Assembly: GCA_015066345.1 (NCBI GenBank)
Contig: SVOQ01000006.1
Coordinates: 41,035-105,034 of the forward strand
Reading direction: 5' to 3'
DNA: 64,000 nucleotides
From: Oscillospiraceae bacterium
GTDB lineage: Bacteria; Bacillota; Clostridia; Oscillospirales; Acutalibacteraceae
Under the pieces are notes generated by a model, which saw only the letters and a list, made by a program, of their open reading frames with translations, did no database searches and was not told where the DNA came from. Position numbers and translations under genes: made by a program. Below, piece after piece: positions 28,701 through 38,490 of this stretch (positions are counted from its first letter, which is position 1; the number at the start of each line of letters is the position of its first letter).

Positions 28701-29479
28701 TACAAACTTACGCCGTAATTATTAAATGCTTTAACAGTGTAGGTGTAGGTTGTACCGCTGACAAGACCTGTATCAACAAACTCTGTCTCAGAAGCTCCGA
28801 TTTCAGCGATATTTTCCCAACCCGTTGTGGGTGTGGAACGCATAATCTGATAACCGACAGCACCCTCAACACCATTCCAAGAAACCCTGATACCGTCAAT
28901 ATCGGGCTTAGCACCTTTAAGAGAAGGCTTTGCAAGGGTGGAAATACCGTTGTACTCCGCTATAGTCTGAAGACCGTCCGCAGGGGTAATATTTTTATCC
29001 GTTTCGGTTGTGGAATAATATTCTTTACAATAAAACTTTATATCGGTTGAAGGACGGCTCTCGTCAATTACTTTAAACTGTAATTTAAAAAAGCCTTTTG
29101 CCGAAGTAGTTGATACGGCGATGTCATTCATATATGCAATAACATACATATTGGGGTTATTTTCGCTTACACCGTATGCATAAGTTCCCTTGAAATTATT
29201 AACCGTACCCTCTTCGGTAGATGTACTCTCAACGGGACCGCAATTTACGGGCTCAAGAACAGTACTGTCGAAATCCACATTAAGAATAATACCGCCGATA
29301 TTCTGTTGTTCTTTAGTGATGCTTATAGTATAAGTAAGCAAATCACCGTCTATATTTTCACCTTTTACGGAAAATATTGTTTTTACGTTATATGCGGCAA
29401 GTGTGGGTGTGGCAGTCACGGTAAAAACCGACAAACACATTACCAGACATAAAATTAAAGAAATTGATTTTTTTAACAT
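25775..29479 (-). CDS. Giant secreted protein: signal peptide, cohesin-like N-terminal domain, about 11-12 Fn3 repeats
   Basis: Signal peptide; DGDLLTYTISITKEQQNIGGIILNVDFDSTVLEPV; repeated GxxYxVYRK...YTYTVxA Fn3 pattern. Confidence 0.85.
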   Translation of the reverse strand: MLKKSISLILCLVMCLSVFTVTATPTLAAYNVKTIFSVKGENIDGDLLTYTISITKEQQNIGGIILNVDFDSTVLEPVNCGPVESTSTEEGTVNNFKGTYAYGVSENNPNMYVIAYMNDIAVSTTSAKGFFKLQFKVIDESRPSTDIKFYCKEYYSTTETDKNITPADGLQTIAEYNGISTLAKPSLKGAKPDIDGIRVSWNGVEGAVGYQIMRSTPTTGWENIAEIGASETEFVDTGLVSGTTYTYTVKAFNNYGVSLYDAIGVSCKYIEKPVISEVNNAVGGVEIKWNATQGADFYLIYRRASGETEWTQIAKRNVNSGTYYKDTTVTDGETYEYDIVSATDMYSTPNEIQGESVTYIAAPTLMSATNELKGIRISWTSHPLATSYIIYRRDKSTQSQLVEHIYTSSTSYLDQDVTAGKVYVYSVKACTNFGDSAYSTTGYTVSRVAHTEVTALTLEKAGVKVHWSPVSGVTGYNIYRRNASESSWTKVGSVSADATSFSDTGLVSGTEYFYAVCPVVSTSEGAKVESDPIYFIASPKNIKAENIIDGIKITWESSKGALRYVLMRVNNNGDYETLTEINANEPLEFIDTDVIWNESYTYTVKAISSRGESLVSDTSSPLIRIGAMGSANPELYEDGIRVSWVPVSEADAYDVYRNDGSGWVQVNEVTESEYIDKNVKSARTYYYAVAAVIGESRGILNTDNAVGFTYIAPPETVTVSNSTDCVKISWSQVDGAKTYYVYRTSVIEGATPRLIKKVSAETLSFTDTDVDCGETFIYTVRTHDGEKLSSDSVSVKNTYLDAPVINTLSRTYTGVAFSWKSIRGAEGYRIYRKAEGDKGWTYVETVGSDILKYTDTKPQNGKRMYYAVRAQSENGISVYIAKSIIYIAAPQLETSNVSKGIQLKWAENPVADSYRIYRKAKSTDSWSYLATSTGTSYLDKTAKAGTTYRYTIKANSDGIYSSYKPAGWAERRLTTPVLKSANNGYGYISVTWNKVPGATGYRVYRKVNKDSSWTYLGNVTTTSYKDTDVKNKATYTYTIRAYYGTSLSTFNSKGVSVKYITAPKLNVANRTGNVTLTWDAVSGASSYYVYRKAGNAKSWTKIATVSKPGYIDKKVNNKTTYTYTIKAYGSKTTSGYYTTGWKTVYLDTPDMLSVKSTRSGITFKWAAVKGCTSYSVFRKEGNGPWVQLGSVNAKTLSYTDKKVEMGVKYTYTVRAKYGNYLSWYEPNMSCAHKY

Positions 29480-29548
29480 AAATCCTCCTGAAAATCAGAT
29501 TTATATTCAAAATTAAAGAAAATAAAATCCTTTGTTTTTAATAACTAT

Positions 29549-29570
29549 CCCTCGCACATACGTGCGAGGG
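29549..29570. repeat. 9-bp stem hairpin between Fn3 genes
   Basis: CCCTCGCAC ATAC GTGCGAGGG; no U-tract of note. Confidence 0.7.
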
Positions 29571-29578
29571 TAGGTTTC

Positions 29579-32500
29579 TTAATACTTGTCTTTACAGGCA
29601 ATACCCTTGGTATTGTAATAACTTGTGGATGTACCGTAGTATGCTTTTACGGTGTACTTGTAGGTAACGCCCTTCTTAGCAGTTTTATCAAGGTAGCTTA
29701 CCTTTGACGCACCCTTAACTGTTGCAATTTTTGACCAACCACCGGTTGTTTTACGGTAAACAAAGTATCCCGTTGCACCCTTGGACTGAGTCCATGTAAA
29801 TGTAATACCGGCTTTAGCACTTGTTGCTTTTTTAAGTGTGGGGGTTGTAAGTCTTCTTACTGCAAAACCACTTGTGTTATATGCTGAGAAGTAAGAACCG
29901 TAGTATGCCTTTACAGTGTATCTGTAAGTTACACCTGCACTTGCTTTTTTATCAGTAAATGAAAGTGTATTTGCACCCTTTACTGTTGCAACTCTGGTCC
30001 AACCACCGGTTGTCTTACGGTATACAAGGTAACCTGTTGCACCTGCGGATTTAGTCCATTTAACTGTCACACCGCTATTTGAGTTTGTTGCGGAAACTTT
30101 TGGTGTTGCAAGGAAGTAAGTCTTAAGACCGGTTGTATTATATCCGCTGTTACCGGCTGCGTTATTCGCTTTTACCGTGTAAAGATAATATGTGCCCGAT
30201 GTTGCCTTTTTATCAACAAAGCTTGTTCCTGTTGTATTACCGAGATTTGTCCAACCGCCCCATTTTTTAGTCTTTGCATTATATGTTTTACGATAAACAA
30301 TATACTTTGATGCACCTGTTGAAGCACCCCAGGTAACCTTAACACCACTTGCGGTATTTGCTACCTTCAAAAGCTTAGGTGTTGTGGGTTTTGCAAGACA
30401 AACGATACTGAGACCATCCTCGTCAAATCCGCTTTCGTATGCACCGTCAACTGCTCTGACTGTGTATGTATATTCAACACCTGCAGATGCAGTTTTATCA
30501 ATAAAGCTTGTGCCCTCAACGTCATTTAATACAATCCAACCTGTGTTGCTTGTTTTACGTAATACTCTGTATGCAGTCGCACCGTCAACTGTACTCCATT
30601 TAAGTTGAACACCACCGCTTACATTAGCAATATCTTCGATATCGGGAGTATCAAGGAATTTATATGTAGTGCCGTTTTCTGCGTAACCTGACATACCGCC
30701 ATCCTTCATAATGGCATTAACTGTGTAGGTGTAAGTTTCGTCACTGAAAACGTCCGCATCAATATAACTATTCTTTGTAACATTATTTGCTACTACTGTC
30801 CACTTCTTGCCACCGACTTCTTTACGAAGAACCTGGTAAGCACCCGCGTCATCAATGGGTGTCCAAGTGATACAGATACCAACGATATTGTTGTAAACTT
30901 CGGTAATCTTAGGACAACTAAGTCTCATTATTGAGGCTATCTGATAGTAAGCACTATTAATATCGCTTGAAATTGCATAAACTCTGTAAGTATATTCACT
31001 CTCGGCAACAACATCGGTATCAATGTAGGTAAGAGTATTTGTAAGTCTTGCGATTTCAACGAATTCGCCGTCAACCATCTTTTCGATAACGTAACCCTCG
31101 GCACCATTTACTGCGTTAACTGTAATCTGGATACCGTTGTTTGCGTTTTTAGCAATACTTGTGGGTGCCGCAATGATTTTTGCATTTGCAGGTGAACAAA
31201 TCATATCCGACACGTTGTTACCCTTATATGCTTTAACCATATAGAAGTAAACTACGCCACTTGCCATTTCTTTATCAACGTATTTTGTAGTATTAACTTT
31301 TGCGAGTTTTGTCCAGTCAAGGTCGTCTGCGGTCTTTCTGTAAACCTCGTAGGAATCTGCAGTTGAAAGAACTTCCCAGTTGATTTCTGCACCGTCTGTA
31401 ACAGAAGTTGCTGTTATCCAGGTAACGTTACCGAAGTACATACCTTCAACGCCGTCTGTATTGTAAGTGCTTTCGCTACCACCTGCAACTGCACTTACTG
31501 TGTATTTATAACTAACGCCTTCTACACAAGTTGTATCAGCGTAACTAAGCTCTGAGGTTGAACCGACGAGTGTCCAATTTGTACTACCAACTGTTGTACG
31601 ATAAACATTGTAGCTTTCGGCACCGCTTACCGCACCCCATTTAACTTCAATTGCGTTTTTAATAGCCGCAACTGATTTCACAACGGGAGCTTTTACGTAT
31701 GTAATGGAAACGGGAGGCTCGGATGAAGCACCGCTACCTGAAGCATTAAGAGCAGAAACTGTGTAAGTATATTTAACACCACTTAATACATTTTTGTCTG
31801 TGTAGCTTAATGCAGTTGTTTCGAAACGGTCTAAAATTGTTTCGTCACCGGTTTTACGTACAATTTCATATTTGGTTGCACCCTTAACTGCACCCCAACT
31901 TAATGAAACACCTGTATCGGTGTTTTTAATCTCTGTAACACCGGGTGTACCGAGTCTTGTAACAGAGCCGATTTCCTTTTTAGAACTGCTCATATCACCC
32001 GCTACGGCTTGAATGGTGTATGAATACTCAGTATCAATTACAACATCTTCGTCGATAAATGAATAATCTTCATCTGTAACAATTTCAGTTAATACTGAAT
32101 ATGCACCGTTTGCAGTTTTCTTTTCGATAATGTATTTTTCTGCACCGACTGTTTCAAAGTAAATTTCAATACCGTCGGGAGTGTTTGAGATTTCAGCATA
32201 AGGAATTGCAACGTATTTTACTGTTGCAACGTCGCAGGACATATCCGCAGAATAAATACCTTTAATTGCTTTAACTTTGTAGTTATAGTCAACACAACTT
32301 GCAATAGAATCATCACTATATTCACAAGCTGTTACTGTGGCAACTAACTGCCAGTTTGAAGATACTGCCAGCTTTCTGTAAACCTCGTATTTCTCCGCAC
32401 CGTTAAGAGCACTCCAAGTGATTTTAGCACCTGTTTCAGTTGCAACTGCGTTAATGCTCTCGATATTACCGAAGTTCATACCTGCAAGACCTGCGTTATC

Positions 32501-33253
32501 GTAAGCCGTTGCACCATAAGCGTTAATAGCCGCTACGGTGTAGTAATATACAGTACCTTTGGTAATTGCAGTATCAAAATATTCGTTTGTTGTATGGTTA
32601 CCGTTTAAAAGAGTCCATGCGGAAGCACCTGCTTCTTTACGGTAAAGTTTATAGTTTTCTGCACCCTGTGTGTCAGTCCATACAACTTTGAGTCCGTCAC
32701 CAACTGAGTTAACCTCAGTAACCCGGGGCATTGAAAGAGAATGGAATGTGTGTGAGTAGATATCCTGAACAGCGTTACCTTTCTTGATATCGTTATCAGC
32801 ATTGCCGTCGTCAGTTACCAATTCAACGCATTTGAATGTAACTGTTTCCATTGCACGTTCTTCTGAAGTTGCCTCGAGCACAATCTGCATAAATGCTTTT
32901 TCGGAGTCAGTAGCACTAACACCGTTTGCATCCATAAAGCCGATTGAGTAAACGCCGGTTTCCTCGTATTTGTAACCATTTACGAACATACCGCCGTTGT
33001 ACGCTCCGCCGGTCTCGTCCTCAACAACTTTAAGGTCCTCACCGTCAAAGTGTACTTCAACAATCGCACCCGTTACTTTTGTAACGCCGGGTTTAAGACT
33101 AACTGTAAAAGTAATTTTGTTATCTTTGAATTCGCCGTTTGTAACGGTCAGTAATTCGGTAGCATTGCCCGCTGCCATAACCTGCCCCGCAGTAGCGGTA
33201 AACATTGTTATAAACATCAGTACGCAAAGCACCATAGAGAGAAATCTTTTCAA
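29579..33253 (-). CDS. Giant secreted protein: signal peptide, cohesin-like N-terminal domain, about 11-12 Fn3 repeats
   Basis: Same architecture as 25775..29479; KVTGAIVEVHFDGEDLKVV; terminal repeats near-identical; ends ...YYNTKGIACKDKY. Confidence 0.86.
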   Translation of the reverse strand: MKRFLSMVLCVLMFITMFTATAGQVMAAGNATELLTVTNGEFKDNKITFTVSLKPGVTKVTGAIVEVHFDGEDLKVVEDETGGAYNGGMFVNGYKYEETGVYSIGFMDANGVSATDSEKAFMQIVLEATSEERAMETVTFKCVELVTDDGNADNDIKKGNAVQDIYSHTFHSLSMPRVTEVNSVGDGLKVVWTDTQGAENYKLYRKEAGASAWTLLNGNHTTNEYFDTAITKGTVYYYTVAAINAYGATAYDNAGLAGMNFGNIESINAVATETGAKITWSALNGAEKYEVYRKLAVSSNWQLVATVTACEYSDDSIASCVDYNYKVKAIKGIYSADMSCDVATVKYVAIPYAEISNTPDGIEIYFETVGAEKYIIEKKTANGAYSVLTEIVTDEDYSFIDEDVVIDTEYSYTIQAVAGDMSSSKKEIGSVTRLGTPGVTEIKNTDTGVSLSWGAVKGATKYEIVRKTGDETILDRFETTALSYTDKNVLSGVKYTYTVSALNASGSGASSEPPVSITYVKAPVVKSVAAIKNAIEVKWGAVSGAESYNVYRTTVGSTNWTLVGSTSELSYADTTCVEGVSYKYTVSAVAGGSESTYNTDGVEGMYFGNVTWITATSVTDGAEINWEVLSTADSYEVYRKTADDLDWTKLAKVNTTKYVDKEMASGVVYFYMVKAYKGNNVSDMICSPANAKIIAAPTSIAKNANNGIQITVNAVNGAEGYVIEKMVDGEFVEIARLTNTLTYIDTDVVAESEYTYRVYAISSDINSAYYQIASIMRLSCPKITEVYNNIVGICITWTPIDDAGAYQVLRKEVGGKKWTVVANNVTKNSYIDADVFSDETYTYTVNAIMKDGGMSGYAENGTTYKFLDTPDIEDIANVSGGVQLKWSTVDGATAYRVLRKTSNTGWIVLNDVEGTSFIDKTASAGVEYTYTVRAVDGAYESGFDEDGLSIVCLAKPTTPKLLKVANTASGVKVTWGASTGASKYIVYRKTYNAKTKKWGGWTNLGNTTGTSFVDKKATSGTYYLYTVKANNAAGNSGYNTTGLKTYFLATPKVSATNSNSGVTVKWTKSAGATGYLVYRKTTGGWTRVATVKGANTLSFTDKKASAGVTYRYTVKAYYGSYFSAYNTSGFAVRRLTTPTLKKATSAKAGITFTWTQSKGATGYFVYRKTTGGWSKIATVKGASKVSYLDKTAKKGVTYKYTVKAYYGTSTSYYNTKGIACKDKY

Positions 33254-33292
33254 TTTAAAGCCTCCTGACTTTCATTATATAAAGAGCTTGAA

Positions 33293-35212
33293 TTATTTTA
33301 CCCTTTTAATTGACGTGCCTGCAGAATTGTAAGCACTGAGATTACTGCCGTCCACGGCTCTTACTGTGTACTTATAGGTTTTACCGTTTACAACGTTTTT
33401 GTCGGTATAGCTTGTTGTCTTTACCGTACCGAGAAGCTTCCAGCTTGTTTCACCGGGTCCTTTACGGTAAACCCTGTAGCCTGTGGAAGCACCTGCGGTT
33501 GCACTCCACTTGATATTGATACCCGAAGAGGTGTTAGAAATTTTTGAGATTTTGGGCATTACAAGATATTCAAGTGTAAGGCCTGTTGAATCGTAACCGC
33601 TTGCAACCTTACCGTTAAAAGCCTTTACCGTATAAATGTACTTCGTACCGCTCTTGGCTGTTTTATCCACATAAGAAGTAGTCTTTACGTCGGCAAGAGC
33701 AGTCCAGCTCTTTGCAGTTGCGGCTTTTCTGTAAACTCTGTAGGTTGTTGCACCCTTAACTGCAGCCCATTTCAAAGTTGCACCGCTTGTGCCGTTGGCA
33801 AGGCTTGTAAGCTTGGGAGTTGCAACATAGTTGATAGTCTTGGCAACGTAATTACTGCTGCCCTTTGATGAGTAGGCTCTTACTGTGTAGTCGAGCTTCT
33901 TACCGGATGTAGCACCCGCATCAATGTAGCTTAATTTATCAGCTGTCACTGTCTTAAGTGCCGTCCAAGCACTTGTGCCGTTATTTCTGCGATAAATTCT
34001 GTAAGTCTCGGCACCGTCGATTTCATTCCAGCTGATTTTCGCACCGCCCTTGGCAGATGCAATTTTAACCGTGGGTGCATCGTAGTGGTAAATAGCACTT
34101 GCACTACTGTTTGCACTGAAAACCTTGCCGATATATGCACGTACGATGTATTCGTACTTAACGTCGTTTGCTACGTTTGTATCAACGTAACTCTTAGCGG
34201 TTGTATTGCTTACTAATGTCATCCAAGCTGTTTTTGTACCGTCGGCGTTAGTAACACGTTTATAAACACGGTAACCACTTGCACCGCTTACTGCGGACCA
34301 ACTGATTTTAACACCGTCACCTGAGTTAGCGGTTGAAACCTTTGAAACGGGAGCTACATACAAACCTGTTACGGTGTTGTAGGTTTTAAAGCTTCTGCCG
34401 TCATTCTTGAAAGCTCTTACGGCGTATGTCTCTTTAACACCGTGTCTTGCGGTTGTATCAATATAGCTTGTGGCATCTGCAGAAACCTTGCTGTTGAGAT
34501 TTGTCCAACCGCCCTTATCATTCTTTTTGTAAACTCTGTAAGAATCAGCACCCTCGGTTGCCTTCCATTTAATCTGCATACCCTTTGCAGCAGGTGTAAC
34601 ACCTGTGATAATTGTCTTTTCGAAGGTATCCGTGCTTACGGTTTTGAAATGTTTGGGAGTTTCAGTGTTATGTGCAAGATTCATTTCTTCATCCGCACCG
34701 TTGAATTCTACGCAATAGAATTTAACCGAAGTAATAGGTCTCTCGGAATCAATAACTTTGAAATCAACAGAGAACAAACCTTTACGGACTGAACTTCTGT
34801 ATCCGTCAAGACTGGTGTAACCGACAGAAACAACGTTGGTTTTGTAATGGACCTTACCGCCACCGTACAAACCGCCGATGCTTACTGTTGTATCACCGTA
34901 TTCGTCAACATTTACGAACGCACCGCCGTTTGCACAACCGGGATATTCATAAGTGTTACCGTCTGCTTCGTAAGTAAAAGTTTCGGGAAGGATGGGTTCA
35001 AGAACCGCTTCATCATATTCAATCCAGACAATTGCTCCGTTGATATGAATTTTGGGTTCAAGATAGACATTGTAAGTGACCTTACCGTCAACAACATCCG
35101 TCGCCTTTACACTAAATGCATTCCATGTACTGTTATCTGCAGCCACTGAGCAAACAGAAAATACTGAAAACATCATCACAATACATAATGCAAGTGAAAT
35201 AAATTTTTTCAT
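33293..35212 (-). CDS. Secreted protein: signal peptide, cohesin-like N-terminal domain, about 5 Fn3 repeats
   Basis: HINGAIVWIEYDEAVLEPI; Fn3 repeats YRVYRK...YKYTVRA. Confidence 0.86.
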   Translation of the reverse strand: MKKFISLALCIVMMFSVFSVCSVAADNSTWNAFSVKATDVVDGKVTYNVYLEPKIHINGAIVWIEYDEAVLEPILPETFTYEADGNTYEYPGCANGGAFVNVDEYGDTTVSIGGLYGGGKVHYKTNVVSVGYTSLDGYRSSVRKGLFSVDFKVIDSERPITSVKFYCVEFNGADEEMNLAHNTETPKHFKTVSTDTFEKTIITGVTPAAKGMQIKWKATEGADSYRVYKKNDKGGWTNLNSKVSADATSYIDTTARHGVKETYAVRAFKNDGRSFKTYNTVTGLYVAPVSKVSTANSGDGVKISWSAVSGASGYRVYKRVTNADGTKTAWMTLVSNTTAKSYVDTNVANDVKYEYIVRAYIGKVFSANSSASAIYHYDAPTVKIASAKGGAKISWNEIDGAETYRIYRRNNGTSAWTALKTVTADKLSYIDAGATSGKKLDYTVRAYSSKGSSNYVAKTINYVATPKLTSLANGTSGATLKWAAVKGATTYRVYRKAATAKSWTALADVKTTSYVDKTAKSGTKYIYTVKAFNGKVASGYDSTGLTLEYLVMPKISKISNTSSGINIKWSATAGASTGYRVYRKGPGETSWKLLGTVKTTSYTDKNVVNGKTYKYTVRAVDGSNLSAYNSAGTSIKRVK

Positions 35213-35298
35213 AAAATCTTCCTTTCAGATTCACTTTGGGAATACAACTCATTTTTGGGTATAGTTCACCCAAGGATGTACACTATAAATATAACATA

Positions 35299-35332
35299 AA
35301 AAGCCGTTTCCTGTCAACGGAAACGGCTTAAA
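35299..35332 (-). terminator. Intrinsic terminator downstream of 35414..35884
   Basis: AAGCCGTTTCCTGTCAACGGAAACGGCTT, T-run on the minus strand. Confidence 0.75.
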
Positions 35333-35413
35333 AGTAAATGTAAAAGTAACCAAAAAAATCCAAGGATTTTTATACACTAAAAATAAAAATTATAAACAAA
35401 CTTTAAATAAATT

Positions 35414-35884
35414 TTAAACAACCAATCTGTGGCGTACGCTGAAGAGAATATCTTCATCCTCGCGCTTGATTTCACGGGCGGAAACACCAACCGCGCTACG
35501 TGCCGTACCACCGGAAAGAGATATACGTACCCTCAGTGAATCGAGAGCCCTGTTCACACCCCTGCCGTCACCGAAAACAATGCAGTCAATGTTCTTGTAA
35601 CGCAGATCATTTTTCTCAATAAAGGCGGATATTTCGGAGGGGATTTCACCTAAAACTTCGTCACAGGCGAATATAATTTTATCATACTCAGCTATATCAA
35701 TATCGTAACCGCTGTAACGGTAATTTTTACGGGAACGGGCAATTTCGAAGTAACGGCTTAAATGGTTTTTACTACCGTTGCAACTTAAGGAAAGAGCCTT
35801 TGTATCACGCTTTCTCAAAGCACTTTCGTTACAGAGGGCATTTATGGTATCATCATCGGAACAGTACACAAATAAAGTCTTCAA
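35414..35884 (-). CDS. Hypothetical protein, possibly flavodoxin-like fold
   Basis: MKTLFVYCSDDDTINALC...YDKIIFACDEVLGEIPSEISAFIEKNDLRYKNIDCIVFGDGRG. Confidence 0.55.
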   Translation of the reverse strand: MKTLFVYCSDDDTINALCNESALRKRDTKALSLSCNGSKNHLSRYFEIARSRKNYRYSGYDIDIAEYDKIIFACDEVLGEIPSEISAFIEKNDLRYKNIDCIVFGDGRGVNRALDSLRVRISLSGGTARSAVGVSAREIKREDEDILFSVRHRLVV

Positions 35885-36161
35885 AACAACACCTCACACA
35901 TCAAAAAATTAACAACATATTGTTAAAAACACATATTTCCACAACTACATATAGTATAGCATATATATGACAAAATGTCACGTTTTTCGACGAGAAAATC
36001 AAATATCTGCGTCTTGCACAAATACAACCCCTATACTTTGTATATATTTGCGAAAACATACATAACTATCCCCAATATATGGCAAAAACTATTGCAAGAA
36101 CTATGCTTTTATGCTACTATAAACCTTACTATACACACTTTTAATAAAGAAGGTATTTTTA

Positions 36162-37337
36162 ATGAAACCCGTACGCACTTTTATACAGCAAAACGGCATC
36201 CGTGCCACCATTAAAATCCAAAAACCCATCCATAAAATCACCAAGGGTAAAATAGCAAAATCCTCGTTTATTTCCGCTATTAATATGCCTTTTGTAGGAA
36301 CGGATGTCAAGATTATAAAAGAAAACGAAACCTCGACTTTTATTGCTAAATTCAACCCCGACGGTACATACAGTAATGAGGATTTCAAGATCCTTACTTT
36401 CACCGACCTTCATATGGACGATGACTTCGATTTAAATAACAAAACACTTCAGCTTGTGGTTGATAATATTGTTACGGAAAAACCCGACCTTGTTATATTC
36501 ACAGGTGACTGTATCTGCGGTAAATATCAACAGATTGATGCTATTCAATTCGGTCAGATGATGGAGAATTTAGGTGTTTACTGGGCTTACGCTTTCGGTA
36601 ACCACGAAGCACGTGCAGAAAAAGAATTCTTTAAATACCTTATTTTCAAAAGCCTTTCCGATTTTCCCCACTGTCTTTCAAAATTCGGTAAACCGGAGCT
36701 TTTCGGTTACGGTAACTTCATAATCAATATTATGGACTCCGAAAAGGACCTTCGCCAGAGCCTTGTGCTTTTCGACTCAGGCAGGGATTTCTGCGAACCC
36801 CATATTACAAATGACAATGTCCCCTTTACTAAGGAGGACGGTTACGACTATATAAAACCCTCACAGATTCAGTGGTACAAGGATGAAATCACCGCTTTAA
36901 AAAAGGAATACGGCAAAGCAACATCAATGCTTTATATGCATATCCCGATTCCTGAGTACAATGATGTTTTCAACATGGAAAAAGAGGCGGACGGCTCATA
37001 CACACCCACGGGAAAAGCGGAGATTCTCTACGGTGTGCAGTATGAAAATGTAGGTTCTTCAAAATACAACAGCCACCTCTTTGATGCTATGAAGGAAATG
37101 GGCGCTCAGGCAATTTTTGCAGGTCACGACCACGTTAACGACTGGGCGGCAAAATACGAGGGTATATGGCTTGTATATACTCAGAGTGGCGGTTACAATT
37201 GCTACGGTATGGGCGCTTACAACAATACATTCTTCTGGGAAGAAAAAGACTGGCTTCAGGGCTCAACCCTCACCACCATAAAACCCGACGGCACTATAAC
37301 CCTTGAACAGAAGAAAAACTCGAGATTTTTAAAATAA
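36162..37337 (+). CDS. Metallophosphoesterase
   Basis: ILTFTDLHMDDDF, VIFTGDCICG, YAFGNHEA, YMHIPIPEY, FAGHDHVNDW. Confidence 0.9.
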   Translation: MKPVRTFIQQNGIRATIKIQKPIHKITKGKIAKSSFISAINMPFVGTDVKIIKENETSTFIAKFNPDGTYSNEDFKILTFTDLHMDDDFDLNNKTLQLVVDNIVTEKPDLVIFTGDCICGKYQQIDAIQFGQMMENLGVYWAYAFGNHEARAEKEFFKYLIFKSLSDFPHCLSKFGKPELFGYGNFIINIMDSEKDLRQSLVLFDSGRDFCEPHITNDNVPFTKEDGYDYIKPSQIQWYKDEITALKKEYGKATSMLYMHIPIPEYNDVFNMEKEADGSYTPTGKAEILYGVQYENVGSSKYNSHLFDAMKEMGAQAIFAGHDHVNDWAAKYEGIWLVYTQSGGYNCYGMGAYNNTFFWEEKDWLQGSTLTTIKPDGTITLEQKKNSRFLK

Positions 37338-37420
37338 GCTTTGAATTCACAAATTATTAACCGTTTGTTTCAAATTGTTCACAACTAATTAATATGGAAT
37401 TTATTTTTTAGGTTTATAGT

Positions 37421-37468
37421 GTAATCAACGGAACGGAAATCATCCACACATCCGTTTCTGTTGATTAC
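37421..37468. repeat. Long intergenic hairpin without U-tract
   Basis: GTAATCAACGGAACGGA - AATCATCCACACA - TCCGTTTCTGTTGATTAC, 17 pairs with one wobble and one bulge. Confidence 0.75.
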
Positions 37469-37507
37469 ATTTCATTCCTATCTCCTTATTTCCATATTTA
37501 CCCCTAA

Positions 37508-37542
37508 GAAAAAAGCGCCTGTGTTAAACGGGTGCTTTTTTC
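37508..37542. terminator. Intrinsic terminator
   Basis: AAAAAAGCGCCTGTGTTAAACGGGTGCTTTTTT. Confidence 0.8.
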
Positions 37543-37602
37543 ATTGACAAAAATCTTTAAAGTGCTACTATATTAATATATTTTCATTTGGGGAGAATTT
37601 TT

Positions 37603-38472
37603 ATGATTTTATCTCAGACAACATCCTGTGCCTCAAAATTCGGTGAAGAAAAATCAATTGAAATCATTGCAAATGCGGGTTTTGATGCTATTGACTACAA
37701 TATGGAAAGTCTTAAGGACGATAAGGGTATTTTATTTTCCGATAATTACAAGGATTACGTTTTAAACCTCCTTGAAGTTGCTAAGAAAAATAACGTTTGT
37801 TTTAATCAGGGTCACGCCGTAGGTTATATCCCCCACGAGGACCACGATACCGTACTTAAACTGCTTATCGAAAAGAATGTGAGAGCTATTGAAATCGCGG
37901 GGCTTCTCGGTATCAGAACACTCGTTATCCATCCCGTGGCATTCGGTCAGTATGTTGGCAGAGAGGAATACCTTTTCCATAAAAATATGGAATATTTCAA
38001 GGGTCTTTTACCCTATGCCGAAAACTATGGTGTTAAACTTGCCTGTGAAAATATGTGGTGCGGTGATAAACGAAAGGGTGTTACAATCGGCAGCGTATGC
38101 GGTAACCCCTTTGAACACGCAAAGTATATTGATGAAATTAACAGTGAGTTTTTGGTTGCCTGTCTTGATGTGGGTCATTGCAGTCTTGCGGGACGCGAAG
38201 CGCAGGACTGTATACGGGTTTTAGGTGACAGATTACAGGCTCTTCACATTCACGACAACGATTACCTGGACGATATGCACACCCTACCGGGACTCAGCGA
38301 AATGAATTGGGACGAAATAACAAAAGCCCTCGCCGATATTAATTATAAAGGTGACTTTACCTTTGAAACCGACCATTTCTTTGACTCCCTCAACACAATC
38401 GAAGAAACCGAAACAGGTATGAAATTAGCCGCTTTAATAGGCAGAAAGCTCATTTCGAAAATTGAAAATTAA
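37603..38472 (+). CDS. Sugar phosphate isomerase/epimerase (AP endonuclease 2-like TIM barrel)
   Basis: VIHPVAFGQYVG, KLACENMW, CLDVGHCSLAG, LQALHIHDNDYLDDMHTLPG. Confidence 0.88.
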   Translation: MILSQTTSCASKFGEEKSIEIIANAGFDAIDYNMESLKDDKGILFSDNYKDYVLNLLEVAKKNNVCFNQGHAVGYIPHEDHDTVLKLLIEKNVRAIEIAGLLGIRTLVIHPVAFGQYVGREEYLFHKNMEYFKGLLPYAENYGVKLACENMWCGDKRKGVTIGSVCGNPFEHAKYIDEINSEFLVACLDVGHCSLAGREAQDCIRVLGDRLQALHIHDNDYLDDMHTLPGLSEMNWDEITKALADINYKGDFTFETDHFFDSLNTIEETETGMKLAALIGRKLISKIEN

Positions 38473-38490
38473 ATTCCTTTGTTATAACAG

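Noticed and set aside
25775-35212. Sortase-anchored adhesins
   Set aside because: No LPXTG, hydrophobic segment and basic tail at any C-terminus.
36101-36413. Overlapping minus-strand ORFs of 100 and 84 aa
   Set aside because: Antisense to the metallophosphoesterase N-terminus; no RBS or motif.
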